From Stenotrophomonas sp. (GTDB lineage: Bacteria > Pseudomonadota > Gammaproteobacteria > Xanthomonadales > Xanthomonadaceae): a stretch of 5,576 nucleotides of DNA. The stretch is taken from NCBI GenBank assembly GCA_003484865.1, contig DMZT01000124.1, forward strand, positions 1 through 5,576, read 5' to 3'. The position numbers and the translations under genes were made by a program. The notes under the pieces were generated by a model. It ran no database searches. It was given only the letters and a program-made list of their open reading frames with translations, and was not told the DNA's origin. How positions within the stretch are numbered: position 1 is the first letter of the stretch; every line of letters starts with the position of its first letter. Below are positions 1-5,576 of the stretch, one piece after another.

Positions 1-1548
1 ATGCTCGGCCTGTACGTACCGCGTCCGATGGGGGCCGCGGCGGCGGCCGTCGCAGGCGCGGCGCTGTATGCCGCATCCGCCGGTTTCGCGCTGCCGACGG
101 TGCGGACCGTGCTGATGATCGCGGTGGTGGCCACTGCGCGCTGCAGCCGGCGGCGGGCAACCGTGGCGCAGTCGCTCTCCCTGGCGGCGCTGGCGATGCT
201 GCTGTTCGACCCGCTCGCCGTCCTTGCGCCCGGTTTCTGGCTGAGCTTTGCCGGCGTGCTGTGGCTGATCTGGTGCCTGCCCGGGCGCGAGGAGGGCGGG
301 TTGCGGGGGTTCCTGAGTGCGCAGGGTGTGGCAACCGTGGCGCTGCTGCCGTTGACCGTGGCGTTGTTCGGGCAGGCCTCGCGTGCGGGACCGCTGGTGA
401 ACCTGGCGGCGATTCCCTGGTGGACGATGGTGGTGGTGCCGCTGGCGCTGCTCGGCACCGCCCTGGAAGCGCTGATCGACGGGGCGGGGCGCTGGCCGTG
501 GCAGCTGGCGGCGTGGTGCTTCGAGGCCAGCTGGTGGCTGTTCGGGTATGCCGCGCGCAGCGAGCTGTCGCTGTGGTGGCTGCCGCAGTCCAACCGCTGG
601 GCGCTGATCTCGGCCGTGTTCGGCGTGTTCTGGCTGCTGCTGCCGCGTGGCAGCGGTGGCCGGGTCCCCGCACTGCTGCTGTGCCTGCCGCTGTTGTGGC
701 CGGCGCGGCACGTGCCGGCTGAGGGCGAGGTGGAACTGCTGGTGATGGACGTGGGGCAGGGCCTGGCGGTGGCAGTACGCACGCGTCGGCACACGCTGCT
801 GTACGACACCGGGCCGGGGGCCGAGGAGGGATTCGATGCCGGCGAGCGGATCGTCGTGCCGACCCTGCGTGCGCTGGGGCAGGGTCGGCTGGACCGGATC
901 ATGATCAGCCACGACCATCGCGACCACACCGGTGGCCTGCGCGGGGTGCGTCGCAGCTTTCCCGGCGCGATGCTGCAGGCGCCGCCCGGCGTCCTGCGTG
1001 GCCGCGCATCGACCTGCCATGCCGGGCAATCCTGGCAGTGGGACGGCGTGACGTTCCGGGTGCTGCATCCGCCGCGCGACGAACCGCAGTCGACCAACGA
1101 CAGCAGCTGCGTGCTGCGGCTGGAAACCAACCAGGGGGCCATCCTGCTGGCCGGGGACATCGAGAAGCGCAGCGAGGCCCTGCTGCTCCGGCACGCAGGC
1201 GCGCTGCTGGCGGCCCAGGCGGTCGTGGTGCCGCACCATGGCAGTGCCAGTTCGTCCACGCCGGCCTGGGTGGCGGCCGTCGCGCCGCGGCTGGCGATCG
1301 TCTCGACCGGTCACCGCAACCGGTTTGGGCATCCGCGTGCCGAGGTGGTGGAGCGCTGGCAGGCGGTGGGCGCCGAAGTGCTCAACACGTCCGAGAGCGG
1401 CGCGGTTCGCATCTGGCTCGGGCGTGGAGGCCTGCAGGTGCGTGAACAACGGGTTTTCGAGCGGCGTTGGTGGGATGCCGCGGAGCGGAGCCGGCCGGCT
1501 GCTATCCTATCGGCGATCAAACAGGCGGCCGCTGGGCCGGGGGATTGA
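1..1548 (+). CDS. comEC: ComEC/Rec2-family DNA internalization channel protein, 3' part (5' end outside window)
   Basis: ComEC is the inner-membrane channel that carries single-stranded DNA into the cytoplasm during natural transformation. The 515 visible residues are the C-terminal part of a protein usually about 750-850 aa long. The ATG at position 1 is therefore almost certainly an internal Met, and no upstream stop is visible. Residues about 12-235 hold a series of hydrophobic segments with the family's competence-domain hallmarks: GFALPTVRTVLMI near residue 28, GFWLSF near 78 and a PLVNLAAIPWW stretch near 131. From about residue 244 a metallo-beta-lactamase-like domain follows. It has MDVGQG, a metal-site motif SHDHRDHTGG (H304, H306, D308, H309), LLAGD (D386), PHHGS (H412, H413) and a late STGHRNRFGHP (H438, H444). 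The gene ends 3 nt before exbB. The fold assignment is secure; that the cell is naturally competent is only inferred. Confidence 0.95.
   Translation: MLGLYVPRPMGAAAAAVAGAALYAASAGFALPTVRTVLMIAVVATARCSRRRATVAQSLSLAALAMLLFDPLAVLAPGFWLSFAGVLWLIWCLPGREEGGLRGFLSAQGVATVALLPLTVALFGQASRAGPLVNLAAIPWWTMVVVPLALLGTALEALIDGAGRWPWQLAAWCFEASWWLFGYAARSELSLWWLPQSNRWALISAVFGVFWLLLPRGSGGRVPALLLCLPLLWPARHVPAEGEVELLVMDVGQGLAVAVRTRRHTLLYDTGPGAEEGFDAGERIVVPTLRALGQGRLDRIMISHDHRDHTGGLRGVRRSFPGAMLQAPPGVLRGRASTCHAGQSWQWDGVTFRVLHPPRDEPQSTNDSSCVLRLETNQGAILLAGDIEKRSEALLLRHAGALLAAQAVVVPHHGSASSSTPAWVAAVAPRLAIVSTGHRNRFGHPRAEVVERWQAVGAEVLNTSESGAVRIWLGRGGLQVREQRVFERRWWDAAERSRPAAILSAIKQAAAGPGD
1489..1508 (+). promoter_or_regulatory. 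Candidate extended -10 promoter with adjoining palindrome, upstream of exbB
   Basis: Inside the last codons of comEC, TGCTATCCT (1500-1508) resembles an extended -10 element: TGn followed by TATCCT, which matches TATAAT at 4 of 6 positions. Directly before it is a perfect 12-nt palindrome, AGCCGGCCGGCT (1489-1500). No good -35 box lies at 16-18 nt upstream, which is tolerable for an extended -10 promoter. It sits about 44 nt before the exbB start and could let the essential lipid A genes be expressed independently of comEC. GC-rich palindromes arise easily by chance in this base composition, so this is a suggestion only. Confidence 0.35.
1539..1544 (+). promoter_or_regulatory. Ribosome binding site supporting the exbB GTG start
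   Basis: GGGGGA lies 7 nt before the GTG at 1552 and resembles a Shine-Dalgarno core. The next in-frame ATG, at 1585, would cut into the first membrane helix and has no comparable purine-rich site in front of it. The GTG start is therefore preferred. Confidence 0.6.
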
Positions 1549-1551
1549 AAC

Positions 1552-2226
1552 GTGTGGGAACTGGTCAAGGCCGGTGGCTGGCCGATGCTGCCGCTGCTGC
1601 TGTTGGGCGTACTGGCTTTGGCAATCGTCCTGGAGCGTTTCTGGACCCTGCGGCGCAATGAAGTCCTGCCCCCCGGGCTGGGCCAGGAAGTGCGCAACTG
1701 GGCCGCACGCGGCAAGCTCGACCCGAGCCACATCCAGTCGCTGCGCGGCAACTCGCCGCTGGGCGCGCTGCTGGCGACCGCGCTGGAAGCGCGCAACCGC
1801 CCGCGCGACCAGATCCGCGAGCGCATCGAAGATGCCGGCCGGCATCTGGTTCACCGCATGGAGCGGTTCCTGAACGCACTGGGCACGATCGCCTCGGCGG
1901 GCCCGCTGCTGGGCCTGCTCGGCACGGTGGTCGGCATGATCCAGATGTTCATGGGCATTCTCGACCACGGCGTGGGCGATGTGAACCAGCTGGCCGGCGG
2001 TATCGGCAAGGCGCTGGTCTGCACCGCCACCGGCATGATCGTGGCGATCCCTGCGCTGATGTTCCATCGCTATTTCAAGGGCCGCATCGCCGGTTACGTG
2101 ATCGAGATGGAACAGGAGGCGTCGGCGCTGCTGGATGCACTCGACGGTCGCCCGGGCGTGATGAACAACGCGCCGCGTGCCACCGCTGGTTCGGCCGGCG
2201 CCGCACCGGTCACGGTCAAGGGCTGA
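1552..2226 (+). CDS. exbB: MotA/TolQ/ExbB-family proton channel subunit
   Basis: This 224-aa inner-membrane protein belongs to the ExbB/TolQ family. These form a pentameric channel around an ExbD/TolR dimer and turn proton-motive force into mechanical work on an envelope partner. TM1 lies at about residues 10-27, just after a very short N-terminus. A cytoplasmic loop follows, then TM2 (about 108-135) with the family stretch SAGPLLGLLGTVVGMI. TM3 (about 153-172) carries ALVCTATGMIVAIPALM. T125 and T158 correspond by eye to the two conserved pore threonines of ExbB/TolQ (T148/T181 in E. coli ExbB, from memory). The GTG start is followed by TGG and GAA. The gene is 3 nt after comEC and 3 nt before exbD, so co-transcription with exbD is expected. 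No tonB or tol-pal gene is adjacent, so ExbB versus TolQ naming is not settled; I use exbB for the family. The C-terminal 15 or so residues (rich in Ala, Thr and Gly) look disordered. Confidence 0.92.
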   Translation: MWELVKAGGWPMLPLLLLGVLALAIVLERFWTLRRNEVLPPGLGQEVRNWAARGKLDPSHIQSLRGNSPLGALLATALEARNRPRDQIRERIEDAGRHLVHRMERFLNALGTIASAGPLLGLLGTVVGMIQMFMGILDHGVGDVNQLAGGIGKALVCTATGMIVAIPALMFHRYFKGRIAGYVIEMEQEASALLDALDGRPGVMNNAPRATAGSAGAAPVTVKG

Positions 2227-2229
2227 CGG

Positions 2230-2652
2230 ATGCGCATCCGCAATGACCGGATCCAGGACGAGCCGCAGATCGATCTGGTTCCCCTGATCGATGTGATCCT
2301 CGTTCTGATCATCTTCTTCGTGGTCACCACCACCTTCGACGCGCGTTCGACGCTGCAGCTGCAGTTGCCGACCGCCAGCCAACAGGACACCACCGAGCCG
2401 CCGCGCTCGCTGAGCGTGCTGGTCAATGCCGAAGGGCGTTACTTCATCAACGACCAGGAAGTGCTGCGCACCGACGTCGAGTCGGTCAAGCAGACCATTG
2501 CCGCCGTCGCCGGCAGCGATCGGGAACAGACCGTGCTGTTGCGCGCCGACGCGCGCACCCCTTACCAGGCTGTCGTCACGGCCCAGGATGCTCTGGGCCA
2601 GCTGGGCTTCCGCCGCATCGCCATCGCTACCGCGCCGGAGGTGCGTCCATGA
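2230..2652 (+). CDS. exbD: ExbD/TolR-family biopolymer transport protein
   Basis: This 140-aa protein has the ExbD/TolR layout: a short cytoplasmic N-terminus, one transmembrane helix (about residues 16-37), and a periplasmic domain that includes RSLSVLVNAEGRYFINDQEV. The helix carries the family signature DLVPLIDVILVLIIFF. D21 matches the essential membrane aspartate (D25 in E. coli ExbD) that relays protons through the ExbB pore. It is the obligate partner of the upstream exbB product. AAGGG at 2218-2222, within the end of exbB, serves as ribosome binding site 7 nt before the ATG. The stop overlaps the msbA start (ATGA, 2649-2652), which indicates translational coupling to the flippase gene. 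Family assignment is firm. Which outer-membrane or periplasmic process it energizes cannot be read from the window. Confidence 0.92.
   Translation: MRIRNDRIQDEPQIDLVPLIDVILVLIIFFVVTTTFDARSTLQLQLPTASQQDTTEPPRSLSVLVNAEGRYFINDQEVLRTDVESVKQTIAAVAGSDREQTVLLRADARTPYQAVVTAQDALGQLGFRRIAIATAPEVRP
2637..2642 (+). promoter_or_regulatory. Strong Shine-Dalgarno for msbA inside the exbD 3' end
   Basis: GGAGGT is a near-perfect Shine-Dalgarno core located 6 nt before the msbA ATG. It is the best ribosome site in the window. It lies in coding sequence of exbD, whose stop overlaps the msbA start, so both reinitiation and independent loading of ribosomes are possible. Confidence 0.75.
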
Positions 2653-4397
2653 GCAAGAAACATTCCCCCGTCTGGCCGATCTACAAGCGCCTGCTCGGGT
2701 ATACCGGTGCCTATTGGGTGTTCATGGTTGCCGCCGTGGTCGCGATGGTGGTCGAGGCCCTGGCCGGTTACAGCTTCACCAAGCTCATGGAGCCGCTGGT
2801 CAACCGGGGCTTCGTCAACCCGGAGCCGCGGATGGCGGTGATCCTGCCGTTGACCATCCTCGGGTTGTTCATGATGCGCAGCCTGGCCACCCTGGTCAGC
2901 GATTACGCGCTGGCCCGCACCGGGCGCAGCGTGGTGCGCGACCTGCGTGAGCAGGTGCTGGAAAAGTACCTGCATCTGCCGTCCTCGCATTTCGATGCCG
3001 AGGCCACGCCGGTGATGGTCAGCCGCCTGAACTTCGATACCGAGCAGGTCACCCAGGCCAGCGCCGATGCGCTCAAGACCCTGGTGGCCGATACGCTCAC
3101 CATCATCGCCATGCTGGTGGTGATGCTGCAGATGAGCGTCAAGGTCACGATGGCGATGCTGGTGGTGGTGCCGCTGATCGGCGTGATCGTCTCGATCGTG
3201 GGCAAGCGCTACCGCCGGATCAGCCGTGGCATCCAGGACGGCATGGGCGGCATGGCGCAGACCGCCGAACAGTCCCTGGCCGCGCAGCAGGAAGTGAAGG
3301 TGCATGGCACCCAGGCGCACGAGATTTCGCGCTATTCCAGGCTTGCCAACCGCATGCTCGGCCTGAACATGAAGGTCGAAACCACGCGCGCGCTGGCCTC
3401 CAGCACGGTGCAGTTCCTCGCGGCCCTGGCGCTGGCGGTGATCGTATGGGTGTCCACCCGCGAGGCGCTGGCCGGCAAGCTCAACGCAGGCCAGTTCATG
3501 GGCCTGATGACCTCGATGATGGCGATCATTCCGTCACTGCGTCGCCTGACCAGTGTGCAGACCTCGATCTCGCGCGGTGTGGCCGCGGCCGAGCGCCTGT
3601 TCGGGATTCTCGATATGCCGGTCGAGCGCGACGAAGGGATCCAGCGGATCGGCCGCGCACGGGGCGAGCTTGCGTTCGAGCACGTGATGCTGCGTTATCG
3701 CGAAGACACCGGCATCGCGCTGGACGACATCAGTTTCGTGGCCAGGCCGGGCACGGTGACGGCGATTGTCGGCCGCTCCGGCAGCGGCAAAACCAGCCTG
3801 ATCCGCCTGGTGCCGCGCTTCTACGAACCCAGCGGCGGCCGCATCACGCTGGATGGGGTGGCGCTGGACGATTACCCGCTGGCTGACCTGCGTCGCCAGG
3901 TGGCCATGGTCGGGCAGAAGGTCATGCTGTTCGATGACACCGTGGGCGCCAACATCGCCTACGGCATGGATGCGACCGAAGAGCAGATCCGCGCCGCGGC
4001 CGAAGCGGCCAATGCGTGGGAGTTCATCGCGCGCATGCCGCAGCAACTGCAGACGCCGGTCGGCGAGAACGGTGCGCTGCTCTCCGGCGGCCAGCGTCAG
4101 CGTCTGGCGATCGCCCGCGCGATCCTGCGCGATGCGCCGATCCTGATCCTGGATGAAGCGACCGCTGCGCTCGACAACGAGTCCGAGCGCCTGGTGCAGG
4201 ATGCGTTGCAGCGCCTGATGCCCGAGCGCACCACACTGGTGATCGCGCACCGTCTGTCCACCATCGAACATGCCGATCAGGTGCTGGTGATGGACCATGG
4301 CCGCATCGTCGAGCGCGGCACGCACAACGAACTGCTGGCGCTGGGTGGCCTGTACGAGCACCTGCACAAGATGCAGTTCCGCGAAAGGCAGCCTTGA
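2649..4397 (+). CDS. msbA: Lipid A export ATP-binding/permease protein MsbA
   Basis: MsbA is a homodimeric ABC exporter that flips core-lipid A from the inner to the outer leaflet of the inner membrane. The 582 aa equal the length of E. coli MsbA (from memory), in the half-transporter layout of membrane domain then ATPase domain. Six hydrophobic segments lie at about residues 20-42, 62-84, 142-162, 166-185, 250-269 and 280-297. The nucleotide-binding domain from about residue 340 is complete: Walker A GRSGSGKT (375-382, K381), Q-loop Q423, ABC signature LLSGGQ (477-482), Walker B ILILDE (498-503, catalytic E503), D-loop ALD (507-509) and H-loop H534. All catalytic residues are present. The neighbours support the lipid A role: lpxK overlaps the stop codon and kdsB follows. 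The start is set by GGAGGT 6 nt upstream. A generic multidrug ABC half-transporter is the alternative, but context and length favour MsbA. Confidence 0.95.
   Translation: MSKKHSPVWPIYKRLLGYTGAYWVFMVAAVVAMVVEALAGYSFTKLMEPLVNRGFVNPEPRMAVILPLTILGLFMMRSLATLVSDYALARTGRSVVRDLREQVLEKYLHLPSSHFDAEATPVMVSRLNFDTEQVTQASADALKTLVADTLTIIAMLVVMLQMSVKVTMAMLVVVPLIGVIVSIVGKRYRRISRGIQDGMGGMAQTAEQSLAAQQEVKVHGTQAHEISRYSRLANRMLGLNMKVETTRALASSTVQFLAALALAVIVWVSTREALAGKLNAGQFMGLMTSMMAIIPSLRRLTSVQTSISRGVAAAERLFGILDMPVERDEGIQRIGRARGELAFEHVMLRYREDTGIALDDISFVARPGTVTAIVGRSGSGKTSLIRLVPRFYEPSGGRITLDGVALDDYPLADLRRQVAMVGQKVMLFDDTVGANIAYGMDATEEQIRAAAEAANAWEFIARMPQQLQTPVGENGALLSGGQRQRLAIARAILRDAPILILDEATAALDNESERLVQDALQRLMPERTTLVIAHRLSTIEHADQVLVMDHGRIVERGTHNELLALGGLYEHLHKMQFRERQP
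4383..4388 (+). promoter_or_regulatory. Ribosome binding site favouring the lpxK ATG start
   Basis: GAAAGG within the end of msbA lies 8 nt before the ATG at 4397. A TTG one codon earlier (4394) is in frame but would leave only 5 nt of spacing and is a rarer start. The ATG, which shares one base with the msbA TGA stop, is preferred. Confidence 0.55.
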
Positions 4398-5419
4398 TGG
4401 CAGGCAAGGGCACCCACACGCCGTCGTACTGGTACGACGGCAGCGCCATTCCGTTCCTGGCACGCCTGGCGTCACCGCTGTACGGCGCGGCGATCGCGCT
4501 GCGCCGGATGGCGTATCGCCGTCGCTGGCTGAAACGGCATTCACTGCCGGTGCCGGTGGTGGTGGTCGGCAACGTCACCGCCGGTGGCACCGGCAAGACC
4601 CCGCTGACGATCGCCCTGGTCAACCGTCTGCGCGACGCCGGCTGGAAGCCGGGGGTCGCCAGCCGTGGCTATGGGCGCGAGGAAGCGGGCACCCCGCGCT
4701 GGGTGCTGGCCAGCACCGATACCGCCGTCGGCGGCGACGAGCCGGTGCTGATCGCCTGGAAAACCGGCGTGCCGGTGCGGGTGGATGCGGACCGTGTCGC
4801 GGCCGGCAAGGCGCTGGTCGAGGCGGGCTGCGACATCATCGTCTGCGACGACGGCCTGCAGCACTACCGGCTGGCGCGCGACATCGAAATTGAAGTCGTC
4901 GACGCCCAGCGTCGTTACGGCAACGGCCGACTGATTCCCGCCGGGCCGCTGCGCGAGCCAGCCAGCCGTGCGCGCGACTGCGATTTCCGCGTGGTCAACA
5001 TGGGCCAGGCCAGCGATGGCACCGAAGCGCAGACCGCCTGCGGCTTCGGCGAATGGCCAATGCAGCTGCGCATCGACAGCGCACAGCCGCTGCAGGGCGG
5101 CCGCGCGCGGCGCCTCTCGCATTTCCAGGGCCAGCGCGTGCATGCGGTGGCCGGTATCGCCAATCCGCAGCGCTTCTTCGACATGCTGCGCGCGCATCGC
5201 ATCGGCGTGGTGCCGCATGCCTTCGCTGATCACCATGCCTACCAGCCAGCGGATCTGCGCTTCGGCAGCGAACTGCCGGTGCTGATGACCGAGAAGGACG
5301 CGGTCAAGTGCAAGGCGTTCGCGACCGAATGGCACTTCGCCGTGCCGCTGTCGGCCGAGTTGCCGGCGGCGTTCTGGATCAGCCTGCTGGACCGCGTCGA
5401 GAAACTCGGCAAGCGTTGA
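4397..5419 (+). CDS. lpxK: Tetraacyldisaccharide 4'-kinase (lipid A 4'-kinase)
   Basis: LpxK uses ATP to phosphorylate the 4'-position of tetraacyldisaccharide-1-phosphate, giving lipid IVA, the sixth step of the Raetz pathway, on the cytoplasmic face of the inner membrane. The 340 aa fit the family. An N-terminal amphipathic/hydrophobic stretch (about residues 17-40) resembles the membrane anchor of LpxK. The P-loop is [12 protein letters not shown] (58-69, K67, T68). GDEPVLIA supplies D114 and E115, where D114 aligns by eye with the catalytic Asp of the family. DDGLQH (151-156) is the Walker-B-like motif. ADHHAY (H279, H280) fits the conserved His of the catalytic dyad, and MTEKDAVK (297-304) is a late family signature. 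The start overlaps the msbA stop as TGATG, so translation is probably coupled to the flippase that exports the finished product. The enzyme appears intact. Confidence 0.96.
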   Translation: MAGKGTHTPSYWYDGSAIPFLARLASPLYGAAIALRRMAYRRRWLKRHSLPVPVVVVGNVTAGGTGKTPLTIALVNRLRDAGWKPGVASRGYGREEAGTPRWVLASTDTAVGGDEPVLIAWKTGVPVRVDADRVAAGKALVEAGCDIIVCDDGLQHYRLARDIEIEVVDAQRRYGNGRLIPAGPLREPASRARDCDFRVVNMGQASDGTEAQTACGFGEWPMQLRIDSAQPLQGGRARRLSHFQGQRVHAVAGIANPQRFFDMLRAHRIGVVPHAFADHHAYQPADLRFGSELPVLMTEKDAVKCKAFATEWHFAVPLSAELPAAFWISLLDRVEKLGKR

Positions 5420-5446
5420 CGGGCCCGGTGCCGGTTGCGGCACACT
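5416..5446 (+). promoter_or_regulatory. Candidate promoter for kdsB overlapping the lpxK stop
   Basis: TTGACG (5416-5421) matches the sigma-70 -35 consensus at 5 of 6 positions and contains the lpxK stop codon. A possible -10, CACACT (5441-5446), lies after a long 19-nt spacer and matches TATAAT at only 3 of 6 positions. The -35 is convincing on its own, but the -10 and spacing are poor. Read-through from lpxK remains an equally good explanation for kdsB expression. Confidence 0.25.
5428..5443 (+). other. Short GC-rich hairpin between lpxK and kdsB
   Basis: GTGCCG and CGGCAC form a perfect 6-bp stem with a 4-nt loop (GTTG), 9 nt after the lpxK stop. No run of T follows, so it is not a typical intrinsic terminator. 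It could slow or partly stop transcription, protect the 3' end of the upstream mRNA, or mean nothing in so GC-rich a region. Confidence 0.3.
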
Positions 5447-5485
5447 GCGTCCCTGACTGCATTCCTTTCGTACAGGTCATCCCCC

Positions 5486-5576
5486 ATGAGCGCTTCCGCC
5501 GAGTTCGTCGTTGCCATTCCCGCCCGTTATGCCGCTTCGCGGCTGCCAGGCAAGCCGCTGCGCCTGCTCGGCGGCG
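5486..5576 (+). CDS. kdsB: 3-deoxy-manno-octulosonate cytidylyltransferase (CMP-Kdo synthetase), 5' part
   Basis: Only the first 30 codons are visible. Residues 7-24, starting FVVAIPARYAASRLPGKPL, are the nucleotide-binding signature found at the N-terminus of KdsB, which couples CTP and Kdo to give CMP-Kdo in the cytoplasm. CMP-Kdo is the donor for adding Kdo to the lipid IVA made by LpxK, so the position after lpxK fits well. The ATG at 5486 places the signature at the usual distance from the N-terminus. CAGG at 5473-5476 is a weak ribosome site 9 nt upstream. A related sugar or CMP-acid cytidylyltransferase is possible in principle, but the motif and neighbours make kdsB by far the best call. 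The gene continues beyond the window. Confidence 0.93.
   Translation, partial: MSASAEFVVAIPARYAASRLPGKPLRLLGG

Noticed and set aside
1..3. ATG at the first base as the true comEC start
   Set aside because: The visible protein lacks the N-terminal ComEC region and starts within the membrane domain, so the gene is cut by the window edge.
1507..2382. Long minus-strand open frame (291 codons) opposite exbB and exbD
   Set aside because: It lies opposite two clear protein families. Its product is of low-complexity type (rich in His, Asp, Gln and Arg), as expected for the antisense of GC-rich coding sequence.
3111..3171. Near-repeat of ATGCTGGTGGTG, twice in about 45 nt
   Set aside because: It encodes similar Met-Leu-Val-Val runs in MsbA TM3 and TM4; hydrophobic codon reuse explains it.
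2562..3320. His-rich minus-strand frame that looks like a metal-binding protein
   Set aside because: The His runs are the reverse complements of ATG and GTG codons (Met and Val) in the MsbA membrane helices, so this is a composition artefact.
3534..4544. Minus-strand open frame (336 codons) opposite msbA and the lpxK start
   Set aside because: It is a shadow of the intact MsbA ATPase domain, shows no recognisable domain, and crosses two real genes.
4541..5443. Minus-strand open frame (300 codons) opposite lpxK
   Set aside because: It is an antisense shadow of a fully conserved LpxK with no domain of its own.
5428..5460. Intrinsic terminator after lpxK
   Set aside because: There is a perfect but short 6-bp stem and no T-run after it, so a terminator call is not supported.

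Overview
The window is a compact stretch of housekeeping chromosome from a high-GC gammaproteobacterium, most likely Xanthomonadaceae and Stenotrophomonas/Xanthomonas-like. That placement rests on the strong G/C bias at third codon positions, the character of the proteins and the gene order comEC, exbB, exbD, msbA, lpxK, kdsB. It comes from memory and inspection, not from a database search. All six genes are on the + strand and together cover nearly the whole window.

Layout: positions 1-1548 hold the C-terminal part of ComEC, the DNA-uptake channel; its 5' end lies outside the window. After 3 nt comes an ExbB/TolQ/MotA-family proton-channel subunit (1552-2226, GTG start), and after 3 more nt an ExbD/TolR-type partner (2230-2652). 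The exbD stop overlaps the start of msbA (2649-4397, lipid A flippase) as ATGA. The msbA stop overlaps the start of lpxK (4397-5419, lipid A 4'-kinase) as TGATG. A 66-nt spacer holds a short GC hairpin and a possible promoter, and then kdsB (CMP-Kdo synthetase) begins at 5486 and runs off the window.

The genes after comEC serve outer-membrane biogenesis. LpxK phosphorylates the disaccharide precursor to lipid IVA. KdsB makes the activated Kdo that is added to lipid IVA. MsbA flips finished core-lipid A across the inner membrane. The ExbB/ExbD pair should form a proton-driven inner-membrane motor. No tonB, tolA or receptor gene is next to it, so its partner is unknown from this window. exbB to lpxK looks like one translationally coupled unit, possibly with its own promoter inside the 3' end of comEC.

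No mobile element, CRISPR array, tRNA/rRNA, phage gene or sign of recent transfer was seen. Nothing here looks like a wholly new system. The points most worth a second look are the orphan ExbBD motor fused into a lipid A operon and the candidate promoter elements at its two boundaries.
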